Part shown: one piece after another, positions 23,966 through 38,545 of the stretch
Position numbering within the stretch: the first letter of the stretch is position 1
Layout: each line of letters starts with the position of its first letter
From: Neodontobutis hainanensis
Lineage: Eukaryota > Chordata > Actinopteri > Gobiiformes > Odontobutidae
Direction: 5' to 3'
Assembly: GCA_024349245.1 (NCBI GenBank)
Contig: JALDNG010000001.1
Coordinates: 8,753,001 to 8,817,000, forward strand
Length of the DNA: 64,000 nucleotides
Notes under the pieces: model-generated
Seen by the model: only the letters and a program-made list of their open reading frames with translations
Databases searched by the model: none
Told to the model about the DNA's origin: nothing
Made by a program: the position numbers and the translations under genes

Positions 23966-26900
23966 TACAGCACAATAAAGCCTAGATGATGTTGTAAGGT
24001 CTGTTTTTTCATAGATCATTCTATTCCAATAGCTAATGGGTTATTAAACAGTTATTCTTGCATACCTTCGTTTAAAGTATAATGAGAAAGTCTGGGCAAA
24101 ATCATTTTTTACTGCAATACCACGAATGTCCACTGAAGGATTTGGGAAAACGCGAAGAGGGGGTGGTACTTATTCATACAATAAATTAGCCTTCCTGTAC
24201 TACTGTGTTTAAGTTCCTCAAGTATTAACTGTGATGACTGGTTTTACTATAATGTCATGTTAATTTAAATGTTTAACACAAAGCCCAGAGGACAGTGACG
24301 GGACACTGTTCTGCTTCAATGTAAAACACAGCCTTTACATTAGCTGACAGCTCATTTGTTCTAAAAATACATTACAAACCTGCAACAGAAAAAAAGAGCC
24401 AAAGCAGAGGTCTTTTTTACCTGACGCAGTGGAAGTGTGGCTGCGATGATTGACGGGCGTATAAACTCTGGAGGAGTTGAAACGGTCGGGGTGACATGAA
24501 AACGACCGCAGTAAAGACTTGGCAGGAAAAGAGCTGCTCACTTAAATCCGGGGATCCCTGTAGAACGGATCCTGTATATGATGTTCTCCTTTTGTAGTGA
24601 CATGTCTGTGCTAATGTTCTAAGTGTTGTATCTTGTTATCAGTTCACGTCATGATACCCTGGCCGCAGTATTTCTACTTCCTTGATTGAGCGGAAGACAT
24701 TGGCGGTGTAATTCTAGGTAAGTTTTAGTCCATTTAGTCCCTCCTTTTTTCCACTGTCACTATGTCTTAGATCATTATTAAAGCCAGTGGACACAAAGAG
24801 GAAGCAGTGTATTTAAAGAGTTCTGATTGGATAAAAGTGAATGGGCTTTAGTTTTTGTAAAGCAGAGAGACTTGGACAGACATAACATGACACTATACTG
24901 TTAAACTTTTATTTGATAAATATTTATAAGCACACGAGAGGCAGACAGGACCGTAGAAGCATAACACTGGGTAAAATGTAAGATGCCAACAGGCAGCGCA
25001 TACATAGCCATAGCCATAAGTAGCTTGCCTTCTCTGCAGAAATGCATGAACTGGATTTATGATTATGTGCAAATATAATTGTGCAAATACAGCCACAATT
25101 TTAAACAAATTACATGAAGAAAAAGAAGCTGCATAACCCAGGATAAACAGGGTAACATAAATGTACATAAAAAAGGCATAAAAGTATTAGTAAACTAATA
25201 AAACGTATAACACTATATAAAAGAAGTGAAAAATAAAAAGAAATAAACCTGAGGTTAATGTTTGTTTAAAAGGGCCATGGAAGCTTGTACCGATTGCTTT
25301 CTGTCGTACGGCTCTATAGCGTCTTCCTGAAGGAAACATTTGCAGAATGTGAGAGGGGCTTTAATAATTTTATTTGCCTGTGTGACTAATGTTCTTTCAT
25401 CAACTTCAGGGACAGAGAATCTTTTCTGCCGGTGATTTTGTTTTTATATTTCTGATCTGTCTGAACACGCCACCAAACCAGATAGCACGTACCATTTCTG
25501 ATCAGATTTTGAAAAACAGTGGACAAAAATCTGGCACACCTCAGAATGTGGACGACCAAGTCAAGAACAGGTGACGACCAACCAACTGTGGCAGTGGAGC
25601 AGCAGCAGCAGGAGGAGGCCTGGTACATACTTTTTAAAAACAGAGAAATGTTTGTTTTCTTGAAATGGAAAGAACAAGAACAAAGTTAGTTCTGATCAGG
25701 AATTTTCATACTTTATGAGAAATTCAAGCGCAGAACTCCTCGCTTTTCAGCATTAACCACAGCCATTTCCAATTTCTGACCAATCACACTGTCGAACGCA
25801 AGAAAAACATTCTGTCCAGATGAGGTGTCAAGAACAAGCTGCAAGAATTCCCAAACCAGGGCTGAGAGAAAAGAATGATTCTTAGTTTTGTTCATGTGAC
25901 AATTCATGTGACAATCTCCAGGAGCTGAGGAGGTGACTAAGTAAGCTAAAGGAATTAAATCAGCTGCTGAAACAGATTATACATAAAACAAATTCCTGAG
26001 GGTTTCCTTTATTAATGCCATCAGCGAGTAACAAGCTGAACATCCTTTCATGTAAATGAGCTGAACACAAAAGACCCAAAAGTGATTAAGTTCCTGTATT
26101 TGGAAGAATTGTATCTGAATATGCTGTTGCACTACATAACAACACAAATATTTGACTTTGTCTAATTTACCAGGAGATTAAAACCATTTAAAGTATCTGC
26201 AATACTGTGATACCGTGACATTTTTCCTCAAGGTCGTCAAACTGTCAGAATCTAATACTGTCCCATGCCTAGCCACAAATAACAATAACTGCTTAATCAC
26301 CTGTTTTTAAACAAATTGTCCAATAATTTATCAATATTTGGTCCAGCGTGTGTTAGCCTAACGAAGTAGGACAATGAAGACAGCACTATTAGATTATATA
26401 ATAACTGGGAATAGCTGGGTATAAATATTCTGCATGTGTTGTTATAGCGAGTGAGTGTTTGAGTCAGTGGGTGATGGGGCTCAGGACACAAGTCTATTTT
26501 TAGTCTTCAGTAATAATTCAGCTGTGTCTGCTCCTCTTCACCTGCTGCTGCTGCTGACAGGTGCTACATGAGACTGTCACTGAAATCTGCTCAACGGCTG
26601 TTCGCACAAGAGACGCACAAGAACGACACGAGAGACACATACTCGCAGCTTTCACTCAGGAAACAAGAGCTGGAGTGAAAGAAGAAGGAGTGTTCATCTG
26701 AGTCAGGAGGATTATCACAGACTTAATTGTGGGTTTAACCAAAACCAAATCAGTAAGTTTAGTAAACTAGGACAAAACTAGGAAGAAATTAAGAATTAAC
26801 TAGGATTTATTCCTGGTTTTAGTCCTGGGCTGTGTTCAAAACCACGAACCAACCTCTTTAAAGATGGGCTCTATAGCTCTTTTAGTACTTCAGCCTGATT

Positions 26901-28739
26901 CCGACCACACCTTTACATGGTTGATGCTTGAACATATGAGCCACAGGGACACTCTCCTAAACTGTGATTGGTTATTTCTGAAGGAAGGAGGGTCTAACTA
27001 GGACTTTTCTTTACAAAAATGAGGTGTAATCTATTTGATTACATCTCTATTAATGTTTTTCCTTTTACTTCTCGTTTTTGCTCGAGTGAGGATTATCTCT
27101 CGTTCAATCAGCTGACTTCAATGTTAAACTACACTCCTAACAAAGTCCACAAAGTGGTATGGCACGCTCTTTGAAGAAGCTTTGGACCCCTTTTGGTAAC
27201 GAAAACAAACTAGAACCGACCGAACCGATCCCAGTGGAAACAAGGCTTTCAGTTGGGTATGAAGCAGCCATCGTTTGTTGCATGTTTTAATCGCCTCTGA
27301 AATAAAACTTTTGACTAAATCAGGACTAATCAAATAATTAAACCTGGTTTAAAGGCAAGACAAACCAACTGTATGTTTTAGATACATTATTTTATATAAA
27401 CTTGCAGCACGAATAAAGAGATGTTGTATTAACTGCAATACAAATATTCAAACATTTATAAAAAAGGTTTATAAATAGAGGAATGCCCTCAGGTAGACTT
27501 TATTTCTCCAAAATCCTCATTAGCATGTTTAGCTGAGATAGTGTTCATTGGGTAACAATGATAACAAAATGGTTAAATCCACAAAACACTTAGCGTTACT
27601 CATGATTAAAGTGCCTCATTGGCCAGATTCAAAGGAAAACCACAAACTTTAATGTCTGGCAGCCACTCTGAGGAAAGCCGGTGGATATTAGTGCTTTTGT
27701 ACAACTCCTATGATAACACACATACTACAATCCCTTACAATCCTCTCCTGTGTAATCCTATTGGAGCTATAATTGCAGCAGACTGACTTCTGAGCACCTG
27801 CAGAGACACTCAAACGCTCTTCAGAAGCATGACCAGACTTGTTTCCACGGCTCATGAGGAATAAACCAACACCAAAACACAAACAGCCAGCAGCAAACGA
27901 CAAAAACATGACGTTTTTCCTTCCCACTGAGATCCACACCACTTCAAACGCTCCGGTTCAGGATATGTCTTTACTGCTTTGCTTTTTTCCCGGAGTCTCA
28001 TTGTGGAGCTCCTAAAGACAGAGACAGGTGAGGGTAAAAGCCGACAGGTGGAGCCGCTGTATTGCGTCAGTGTGAGAACAATCAGCCGGGTTTAGGATGC
28101 ACCGTAAACCACGAGACTACTTGTTTCTGTTTGAGAGAATACAGGAGGTTTGTGCTCAGAGGCCGCTGGGTTCTTCTGGCTCCAAATATAATCAAACGCT
28201 TCACTGCAGCTATGTTTCTGCAAATCAGCAAAAACACACAAGATACATACCACAAAAGCACAATTCAGATGCACAACTCTGGAGTCTTTATTATAAATAA
28301 ACCAAGACTTCCTGAATTAAACAAATTAATTCTAAATTAAAACTTAGCACTAACTAGATGGATGTTGGATCCCTGTTCTTATAAGCTTAATGGATTTTTG
28401 TTCACTGTTCTGATGAATGGATGGATGGATAAAAAATAAATAACCAGGACTAAATAAATTTCAGCTCAAAATGCAAATACTGGCCTGCAGTACTGTCAAA
28501 ACTATTAAATAGATAAGCTGCTGACGCTACAGTCATTACACAAAAAGAAGATGCAATGGCAAATGTCTGCTTTAAAATAAACTTTTTGGACCGACAACAA
28601 AGCAGCAGGGACTTCGCCAAATACAAACTTTTGTGTTTTTTGTGCGAGCTGAAAAGCATCTCAAAGTCTGACTTTGTTTTTCACTTAAACATACCTGATG
28701 TTTTATAATCATTAGTGATTTTAAGATCTGATCTAATTT
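23966..28739. other. Intergenic DNA without recognised gene
   Basis: No gene could be supported. 26750-26830 holds a few more TTTAGTCCTGG-type motifs on both strands. 24335-24541 has a minus-strand open frame ending at a possible splice donor (GTCAG then GTAAAAA), but there is no recognisable protein. Confidence 0.5.
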
Positions 28740-29100
28740 TTATTATAAAGGATTTTATAAGTTACTCAGGAGCGCTCCCATTGGTCTACACCGGCTGGTC
28801 ATGTGATGTTCAAGGAAGTGTAATATATAAATATTTTTAGCTGAGTATGTCTTTTAACAAAGAAACAGCTCAAAAAAGAAAAGGATTAACAGAGAAATAG
28901 GAGGCAACGTAAAACACAGATAAATACTGTCAATTCAATCATGTAGCGTCTTGTCGCTAAAGTCGCAGTGGTGTAATGTGGATGAAAAATGGGTCTAGTT
29001 TTATTTTTTTTTTAACAAAAGAGAAGCAGGAGAGAGGTCCCTCAGCTGCTTTTAGGTCTGAGTGGAGTCTGGCCAGGCACAGTAGTGGAGCTTTAAGAAA
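28740..29100 (+). repeat. Unclassified dispersed repeat, copy D
   Basis: Carries CTCCCATTGGTCTACAC, GCTGAGTATGTC, AAAGAAACAGCTCAAAAAAG, GATTAACAGAGAAATAG, GTGGTGTAATGT and the end block AGTGGAGCTTTAAG. The same blocks run in the same order, reverse complemented, at 62400-62765. Confidence 0.6.
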
Positions 29101-29186
29101 CAAAAGTACTGTAAGGACTAATAAGTGTAAAATACATGTGATATTTAGGATTATGATCAAGGTCAAATTGACAAAATATTTTTAAG

Positions 29187-29233
29187 AAATGAAATGTTTT
29201 CACCTTGAAAATTAAGTCCAGATGCCTTTTAAT
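29187..29233 (+). mobile_element. Penelope-like element tail fragment
   Basis: AAATGTTTTCACCTTGAAAA followed by AGTCCAGATGCC matches the end of the Penelope-like relic at 22200-22240. It is a very short remnant. Confidence 0.5.
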
Positions 29234-29670
29234 GTAATAATGTAATGTAATAATAATTCAGGTTATTACATCAGTTTTTATCAAAGTTTCGTTTCGTCCG
29301 TCTTATCAATCCCCCCACTTTTGAAATGCTTGCTACGCACCTGTGCGTGTACATCTGTTTTTACCAATTGAATGAACTATTTTGAAAGTGTAACCAAATA
29401 AGGGGAATGCTATTTGTTAAGAAGCCTATATGTTACACGTGCATGGCTTTTTAATTACATTTTAAGGAATTTATGTAGAAAAGGTGAGAAACAAACACGT
29501 CTTTACCATTTTAAGCAGTGACACCTGAGGATGTAAATTGCGTCCATTTGGCTCGTGATATGTGCTTATTTCTTCAGTTACTGCAAAAGTCAGCACATGG
29601 GAATCTAATAAAGAGGCTAAAGTATAAGAGAAGGTGATAAAAGAAGGGATGCATTGCCGGTTTGACTCAC

Positions 29671-29985
29671 CTGTGTGGAAATGTGCATGGACGCTGCTGC
29701 TGCTGCTTCGCGGAGTTCACCGATCGTTTGGAAACTCCTCTCGGCTTCACGCGCAGTCCTCGCTTTTCCCCGGTTTCGATCCAAAATAAAGGTAAACCGT
29801 GGGTAAAAGGGGAGTAAATGTGGACGATAAGCTCCTGAAGACACACCCCGGGGTCTGTTTCCTGTGAGGAAAGTGAAGAAGAGCGGTGGGAAAACGCCCA
29901 AACTTCGCGGATGAGACACGCCGCTCCGAGTTGGAGAGCCACCGCGGACTGAACGGAGACGAGCCAAGATGGCATCAAGTTAACG
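29671..29985 (-). other. Possible minus-strand first exon (5' UTR), gene unknown
   Basis: A GC- and CpG-richer island in AT-rich surroundings. On the minus strand it ends in CACACAG then GTGAGT, a near-perfect splice donor with the last exon base at 29671. Two overlapping minus frames (29617-29967 and 29667-29978) are open but match nothing I know. One Met (MHISTQ) lies just before the donor. If real, the rest of the gene would run toward lower coordinates. No downstream exon could be recognised, so this is only a candidate. Confidence 0.3.
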
Positions 29986-31720
29986 GTGCTCAGAGAGAGA
30001 AGCGATAGGAGACCGGATATGACTTCAAAATAAAACTGCTTGATGAATAGTAATTTTGTTAATTTTTTTACTTTTTTTTTTTTTTTTGAAGGAGGGAAGA
30101 AAACATTATCACTGATAATAATAATTAAAGGAATTTTTTATCTCGTCTTACAACTTTCTGGGAGCAGCTGGTTTGCATTTCCCATTGCAATGCCTCTGCT
30201 CAATTATACCTAAGTTAGGCAACATGTCAAAGTAACCAGGTGGAGCCTGAACTAAGATTGTGGTGTCTCCCAGTGTGTTTATGACTTCAGTTTAAATATA
30301 ATTTATAGTGAAATATTACTTTTTATTACTATATTTAAGTCTGATATTTAACAAACACATTGCAATAGACTGGGTTTTCAGCCCTAGCAGACCCTCTTTT
30401 GTCCGAAGTCTCCTCTTCGCTCCTTCACAAACCACTCTCTACGGCACACGCTCAGACTCTCACAGCGTCTTCACTAATGTATTTTAAATAAAGCCAATGT
30501 TTATCCATGCACCCCCACAGACTTGTAAAGGGGTAGGTGGGTGTGATGATAAATGCTGGTTGAGACTCAAGACCAAGCAACACTGGTGGGTTACAGATGG
30601 AGCACCTGTCCCTTACACAGCAGCTGGATTCACGTGAGATGTGTGATGTGTTGATGTCTGTTGATCTGCTGCTTCTGGACAGTCAGGTTATAAATCACAC
30701 AAAACATCCTCCAGATGTTTACCCAAAACCCACTGAGAAAGAAGGACCTCTGTACAAAGGAGTCTTTTAAAAAAGGCTTTTATTTTTTCCAAACCAGAAG
30801 CTGTGTCTTTCACTCTCAGTACCTCGACGCTCCTCGTGCAGCAGTAGCGTTCCTCTTTATCCTTTGAGACCTACCTCACGCGCAGCTGTCACACCGCAAG
30901 GAGTCCCAAGCGGTTTCCATAGCAACACTATCTCCATCATGTGATCACATAAAAGCAGTTTTAGTCCAGCTTCGTGTGTGGTTTTTGGAAATCATGTAAA
31001 TGTAAGCTTCCCTCCGCCCAAACCAGAATCCGTCTGTGTAATTCTGTTTTTTGAGGTTTTACCGACTTTTCCCTCGGGACTGCTGTCTGCCAGGCAACAA
31101 ACTTCTTCAAAACAAGACATCTTCCAGACAGTAAGCATCCAATGAGGTGAAGGTTGGCTCCCATTGACTCACATTCAGAAAACAGGAAATAAAATGTTCT
31201 TTTAAAGGCTTTACTTTTTGAGAGAAATGACTACTTTATGTGTGTATCTATAAAGTATTATTGTGCCACAAAGCCCAACAGGAACTGGATTTTTGAGCCT
31301 ACACATATTTTTTAACATTTAGTAAGTGTTTGTGCTTGACATTTATCTTATTAAAAAAAATTAAAAAATAAGTCTCTACAATATAAAATATAAAAATGGC
31401 TTGATTTTTATTTGTTGTTTTGGGATGTTTTGTAAATATACAGCATATTCTAATAGGAACTGTCTGTGAAAATAAAAACCCTTAAGATGTTATCTAGGCT
31501 TTTCAGAAATTTAATTGCTGAGGATGTTCAACAAATGTTAAGAAGCAATAAGAAAATTAAAGAAAAATACCAAAACCTATCGTAGCTTGTCCAGTTTTAG
31601 ACAGATTAGCAGAAACTGAATGAATCCATCAAATCTGTGTATTGTGTATGATTTTCCCACTGTCGATGGGAAACAACTCTGAAGCAAACATTGGACGCTG
31701 CTGTCTGTGATTCTAACACA

Positions 31721-31725
<5 letters not shown>
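29986..31725. other. Intergenic DNA without recognised gene
   Basis: No gene seen. 31450-31505 resembles the 5' end of the unclassified dispersed repeat (AGGAACTGTCTGTGAAAA, then CTTAAGATG and TAGGCTTTT). Confidence 0.5.
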
Positions 31726-32538
<813 letters not shown>

Positions 32539-33837
32539 GAGGGAAAGACAGGGCTATTTCTGGATTCAGGGAGGGATTTGATCAAGTTTTATTCCCCGGT
32601 TGCTGTGCCTCTCACACGTTCTCTGCCAACAGTGAGCGGTGAGTAAATAAATCAGTCTGGCAGGATACTACTGATCCTCAACTCATTTCCCGACAGCTCA
32701 GAGGAAAATGACGGCCGTAAACAAGCTGTTACACCAGTATTTATGTGACGTGGTGTCGTTTAGAAGCTAGAATTACTTCACTAACGACAGCTGAGGGCAA
32801 TTCTTAAAGGAATGTAAATGAAACACGGGCAGGCTGTACGTGATGGCACCGTTTTGATTGAGCAGCGATGTTTCCGTGTGAATACTAATGGATGTGGTCA
32901 ATAAGGGATGCTGGGACATGGTGTCACAGTCAGAATGTTGAGCTGAAAAGACAAATACATGTTTTGTTCTTCTGCATGCTCTGGCGTTGTAGTCCAGGGG
33001 CCACATTCAGCCCAGTATGATCTGTGGACAGAACCAGTAAAATTATAACAAAAACTACACTTTTTTACTTTTTTTTACTGCAAAGAAATACAATTACATT
33101 AATAATGCCAGTGTCTCATCAATCACAACTAAAAAAGGCTAATGTTGGCAAAAACCTTCAGCTGTATGTTTTCACAAACTCACCCTCGCAATATGTTCTT
33201 GGTGCTAATGCTACTTTGCAGCAATAACATGGCTAACAGTAGAAGATTCAGATTGATACTTATGTGCCTCAAGGAAGACTGTAAAATACCATTTTAAAAA
33301 AAGTTATTTTGGTCAGTCTGCCTTTTCAGTTCAGCCTCACACTTTTGGAAAACTGAAGGTGTTCAGTAAATCCATCAAACAGTGGCTGTTGGTTCCAAAC
33401 TGCACTCACGACCTAAACTAACTGCTATATCAGATTTTATTGTCTTGTTTTTGTCTTTTTGGAGAAAGTGTGCTTCCCTGCGTCTGTTTTTTGTCTTGAA
33501 ATCTGTGCTTGATGTTCTGAGTTTTTATATTTACTAACCTGCTCTAATATATGACTAACTGTGATGTCTTGTCCATGTGTCTTTTATTTGTACTTCTTCT
33601 TTACCATACACCTGCCCTCGGACTACAGATGAGAATGAGCCCTTGTGGCTAAATCATATTTCCATAACAAACTAATGTACTGTTGACTCATGTGCACTGT
33701 CCCATATTAAATACATATAAACATACACACCTTCACTGCTGCATCACTGAGCTCTTGGCTACAGGTGTTGTTTCATTTATTTTTTCTCTTCTCAGTTGTT
33801 CTGCAGCTGTATTTGTCTCCAGGAGGAGTGTCATTGT
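32539..33837. other. Intergenic DNA without recognised gene
   Basis: No gene, RNA gene or clear mobile element identified. Confidence 0.5.
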
Positions 33838-34225
33838 TAGGGTGACCATGTGTCCCTATTTAACAGGGACTGTCCTACTTTCACCCTCCCTGGTCCCAGG
33901 TCCTAACAAATATTTGTAAAAACACCAAAATGACCCAGTTTTGAACAGACCCTGCCCCTATTGTCACTATTTTAAGAAATATCAATCACTGCAGCAATCC
34001 TTAAAACACTTTTTGTTACTAAAAATCTTTTCAAAGTGCCATGTTTTTTTTGAAACTTTTGAGTCCTTTAGTTTGTTCAAATGCACTAATTCTTGTTTTG
34101 TGTTCTCTGCTGATAAAACAATCATTGTTTTAAAACAGAAAACAGACATTATTTTTCTTCTGCCAGTGGGTTACTAGAAAAAAGGTTAAGTGTCCCAGTT
34201 TAGAAGTCTGGAAATATGGTCACCT
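33838..34225. mobile_element. Candidate MITE with diverged terminal inverted repeats
   Basis: The left end reads AGGGTGACCATGTGTCCC; the right end, reverse complemented, reads AGAGGTGACCATATTTCC. The similarity continues about 20 bases inward on both sides (GGGAC against GGGAC). The 390-bp interior is non-coding. A GGTGACCAGATG at about 40598 may be another end of the same family. Confidence 0.45.
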
Positions 34226-35580
34226 CTACTCATAATGGCGCTAAATATTATTTTCCTTGAGAAAGAAACCTGCAAACAAACAACCTGCTTTCTATTATTA
34301 TCAATAAAACAACTGCTGCTTCTACCACTTCTGCCGAACCTAGCATAACCACAAATAAAGAGCCTCACACTTCCAATAACTTGATAGATTATAGTCTGAA
34401 GATAATTAATACACTCTTTTTCAAGCAAACATTACTTTTGCTTCTTTTGTGTCAGGTGTTTTTCTCTCATAACACACTGTAATACCTGGCTGCAGGATAC
34501 TTTAAGAAATACCTTGGATATATTTTATGCAAAATATAAAGTCTAGATTATTTTACACCTAAGCAACGCTAGTTTGTAACATCACAGTAATATTTTGTTT
34601 GTGTTAATAAGCTTTATGTGAGAAAAGGACAAAACACAAAATCTAAAATCTATTGCCTGTTTTTATATTTTATTCAATGCTATAGCTAAATGAGTTGATA
34701 ATCTAGAAACATGGATGTATTAATAAAACTAGATTGACTGTAATGGATCTTTAACAAACCACATTTGGTCCATTTTTTGGGTAGACAGATTACATTTGTG
34801 CCACATTTGATCACATTCCTCTCTCTGTAACAGGACCTCGTGTCGGACAGCTGCTGTAAAGTGTTAAAGAGTCGACAGATTCATTAACGTAGCCTTTGTC
34901 CCAGGAGACTTTAAAGACTCTCCTCGCTGTCCAACTTCAGATCGAACCGGGACCGGTGACATTAAACCTGTTAGTTCCACTGCAGCTCTGTCAGTCAAAG
35001 TTTAAATTCCCACTTATTAAACTATAGCGGGCTTTGTTTGTTGGTTCATGAAAATAATTCAGAATTTGTCAACATATACAGTAGTTTAATTAAGCTAATT
35101 GTATATCACTTTTTTTTTTGCTTGTAGTTAATGTTTAGATATTTATAGGTCTCATTGTCTGTCGGCTAATTTACCGGAAAATCTTCCAAAAGGTTCTTAT
35201 TGGATTCATGAGATGATGTCATTCTCTAATTAGAAAACCTTAGGAGCACTGTCTGGAGCTCAGATGAAAAGGTCAAGAAAACATGGCAGTTCTTCTTCAG
35301 ATACAACGCAAATGAAACTGATGCACATGCTTTGAGATGGTTGGATATTCTCATTTCAACTCAATCCCTTCCCGTTACTGTATTTTTTATTTTTTGTCAA
35401 ATTGTACAAAAGTTATTTTTGTATTTTATTACATTAGCTTTTATGTAATATAAATCTATTCACACCATTTTAGTGACTACAACTTAATATGTGGTGTTAA
35501 ATCTACTCAAGTTCTTTAAGATAATGTTTAACATGAATAAACCCCATTTCTTGATTTATTTGTGAAGTTAATGAATCAAG
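34226..35580. other. Intergenic DNA without recognised gene
   Basis: AT-rich. No supported feature. Confidence 0.5.
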
Positions 35581-35770
35581 TATCAGTAGTTCAGTGGTAG
35601 AGCGGCCGTCCTTCGACCGGCGCGTGGGTGGTTCGATCTCCGCTTGTTGTGTCCTTGGGCAAGACACTTAACCCACCTTGCCTCCAGTGGTGTCAACTGT
35701 AACACTGGTAAAGCGTTTTAAGTGCCTACTAGCTGGAAAGGTGCTATATGAATACCAATATATATATCTG
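35581..35770 (+). mobile_element. tRNA-derived SINE, copy 1
   Basis: The head resembles a tRNA gene with an A box (AGTTCAGTGGTAGAGC) and B box (GGTTCGATCTC). It is followed by the body module GGGCAAGACACTTAACCC and ends in a short (TA) tail. The same head and body occur at 60796-61018. Base changes in the tRNA-like part and the attached body rule out a functional tRNA gene. Confidence 0.8.
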
Positions 35771-36730
35771 GTGCTTCAAAGAAACTGTGAGAATTTAAAT
35801 TTACCTTGTTTACTTTTCAAATTTTATTAATTTCAAAGGCTTGTTAATATTCCTTAATTTTATTAACTTTTGTCAGATATTTATTAATTTTTAAATAAGA
35901 ACCCTAAATCTACAGTATTTTTCTCAATTTCAATGCTAACTTAATTTATTTCATTTGAATTTAAGAAACATATTCTATGATTTTTATTTTGAAACATAGC
36001 TGTAAAATGTACTCAGTTATTTAATGTGTCACTTGTTAACTCAAAAATTTAAAGTCATTTTTTAAATGTCACTTATCTTGTAGCACTGACTTATTTCCAT
36101 TTTCTTTGTGCTCTTTCCTCTGTCTTTGGGCTCCCCCTGTTGGTTCTTCTCAGTAAAAGCACCTCTCCTCCTGTTTGACTCCAGCAACACGTCTCTGATG
36201 CTCATTGTGTGTGAGACAGACCCGTGTGGACTTCATTAAACCCGAGACAATGGCTCCGCTCTTCCTTTTGCTGCAGGACACAGAAAACTGATTGAGGGTC
36301 CTGAGCATTTGGCACGTATCGATCCTAAATCCAAACCTAATTCACCATTTTCCTTTGGTCCCACAGTCGGCCCTCGTCCTACAGGGAAGATACAGACATT
36401 AAAGGACGCCTCATTTTTCAGCCCCAGGATAATGAAAGCATCCAGCAGCCTTATGACAATGTGATATTGATTAAATGATGCACTGCTGAAGTCTTCTCCA
36501 GGGTTGAATCAAGCTTGACACACACCAGGTTTTCTTTTTTAATTCAGTTGTTTAGCTTAAATGTCAATTTTAACACCTTAGCCTTTTGTTGTCATTAGAG
36601 ACAGGTGCATTTTGTCATTTTTACAAATTTTTTAAGGCAAACTAATAAAAAGGAAACAGGATTGTAGACTTCCACTGAATGCATTGATAACTGTTTTGTC
36701 AAATAAAAAATATTCTTGAACAATTTTATT
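35771..36730. other. Intergenic DNA without recognised gene
   Basis: AT-rich. No supported feature. Confidence 0.5.
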
Positions 36731-36840
36731 AAGTAAGGTAATTTTATTTATGTAGCACAATTCATACACTATTTAACCAGATGTAAAGGACAAATTAAAA
36801 ATAAATAATTAGAAGACAGAGTGAAGATAAAAGAGTAAAA
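36731..36840 (+). repeat. Common teleost interspersed repeat fragment
   Basis: TTTTATTTATGTAGCACAAT followed by TCATACACTATTT and an A-rich stretch is typical of a decayed fish retroposon tail. Short and diverged. Confidence 0.4.
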
Positions 36841-37147
36841 GTATAGGCAGAGCTTGGACTCAGAGTTGAGACTCGTCTAATTTCTCAGAGTCCAAGTTGT
36901 CTTTTATAAAGCATTAGGATGTCAGGGATGCATTCTGGTCCAAAACTATAAGAGACTTGACACCAGCAGCGCTCTCTTTAAGTCTATTCTCTGAGCAGCA
37001 GAGACTTAAAAACTGGAGAGATATGTGACAACTTCCTGTAATATTTTAATTAAAATTTGTAATATCTTCTTTGGTAAAATACAAATAACCCAACAGTACT
37101 CTGAATACTACACTATTTATCTTTGTCATTTATTTATTTTATTTTTT

Positions 37148-37690
37148 TAGATAAGATGAGATGCGACTTTATTAATCCCACAGAGGAGATATTATCTTGT
37201 ACAGCAGCTCTTAGAGGTAAAGTGCAAAAAGTGAAAGAAAGGTGAGCATGTAGTTGAATAAAAAATGTATTTACAATGTTAGCAGCATTTTAAATAAAAT
37301 AAAATATGAAGGAATTTTACTAAATACAATAAAGCAAAAACAGGGCAAAAAGCTAGTAAAGAGGGAAAAAAAGGGACTAGGTCGTTGTTACATGTGAGTT
37401 ATAAAGTCTAACTGCAGCAGGCGGGACCTAAAGTCTTCCTGCTCTGAGGGTGTCTCAGTCTGCCGCTGAAGGAGCTGCTCAGCGCCTCCTCTCGGTCTGA
37501 TGCAGGGAGTGCTGTTGTCTCTGGAGGATGTCAGCTTGGCCAACACCCTTGTCTCAACCACTTCCTCAGGTGAGTCCAGTGGGCAGCCCAGGACAGAGCT
37601 TGTTGAGTCTCTTCATGTCTTGGTGTCTGCTGCCCAGCCCCAGCAGACCCCAGCGTAGAGGATACTGGAGGTAATTTATTTATTATTTAT
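37148..37690 (-). mobile_element. Non-LTR retrotransposon 3' end (second LINE type)
   Basis: Read on the minus strand this is the end of a reverse transcriptase frame (ATCCTCTACGCTGG, CTGTCCTGGGCTGCCCACTG, GCTCCTTCAGCGGCAGACTG). It is followed by a 3' UTR and the terminal GTGGGATTAATAAAGTCGCA plus TCTCATCTTATCT. Stops and indels break the frame. It is a different LINE from the GATGG-ended copies at 10.8, 41 and 52 kb. Confidence 0.7.
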
Positions 37691-38545
37691 TTACAACATT
37701 AAGGAAGCACATTATGAGTATATACATTAAATACATACTTTTAGTTGTTTAGTTGAATTTACTAAATTTAATTAAGTTATGTATTTAATCCAATGAATGA
37801 TTTAAAAGTAAAGTTAAATGATAGAAGGCATACAATACACACTGAATGTATCTTTGTATCATTGGGATGAAAAAAATTGGACTTTACATCTTTATTTTTG
37901 ACAAAACAAATGTATTAAATAAAATACATAAAAATACATTACATTTAATATATTTTATTATTTGGAAAATTATCATTTAGAAATCAAGAAATTTCAGCAA
38001 AACACTTTTAAACAATTTCATTCTGTTACAATACAGTATTTACACTACAATATTGGCATAGTTTAGTTGAAGTAAAAAAATATATATATAATATGATTAA
38101 TGCTCTAGTCATTGCACTGTGTAAAAGACCAGCTGGAGGACACCACAGATAATATTGGCAAAAGGCAGGTAAAGGTATCCTTCATTTTCAACATGTGGCA
38201 GGACCCAAGAGTGGGTCCTTACACACATCATGCAGATGAAGTATGCCAAACAACACAATGAAAAAACTTTTTTCTTTGCCATCTAGTGCCATTCTCTGGG
38301 AAGTTGTGGAGCTTATACACAATTGCACATTTTTTATAGATATCAAGCATTAATTCATCCATGAACACACACCAGCAGTGTCTCACAGCGTGAACGGAAA
38401 GACCAAAGACCAAACTACAAACTGTCGGGTCAATAGCCGCTGTTGCCCCTGTCATGCCTAATTGCCTAGCTTCCATTTTTTCACCAAATACGGAAAAAAA
38501 TCCTCCACAACAAACTACACTCCAGTATATCGACTTGACAAATTT
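37691..38545. other. AT-rich DNA downstream of the receptor gene
   Basis: Probably the 3' UTR and 3' flank of the minus-strand receptor. No other gene is seen. Confidence 0.45.

Noticed and set aside
35581..35652. Possible tRNA gene
   Set aside because: Same reason: it is the head of a SINE, with altered stem positions.
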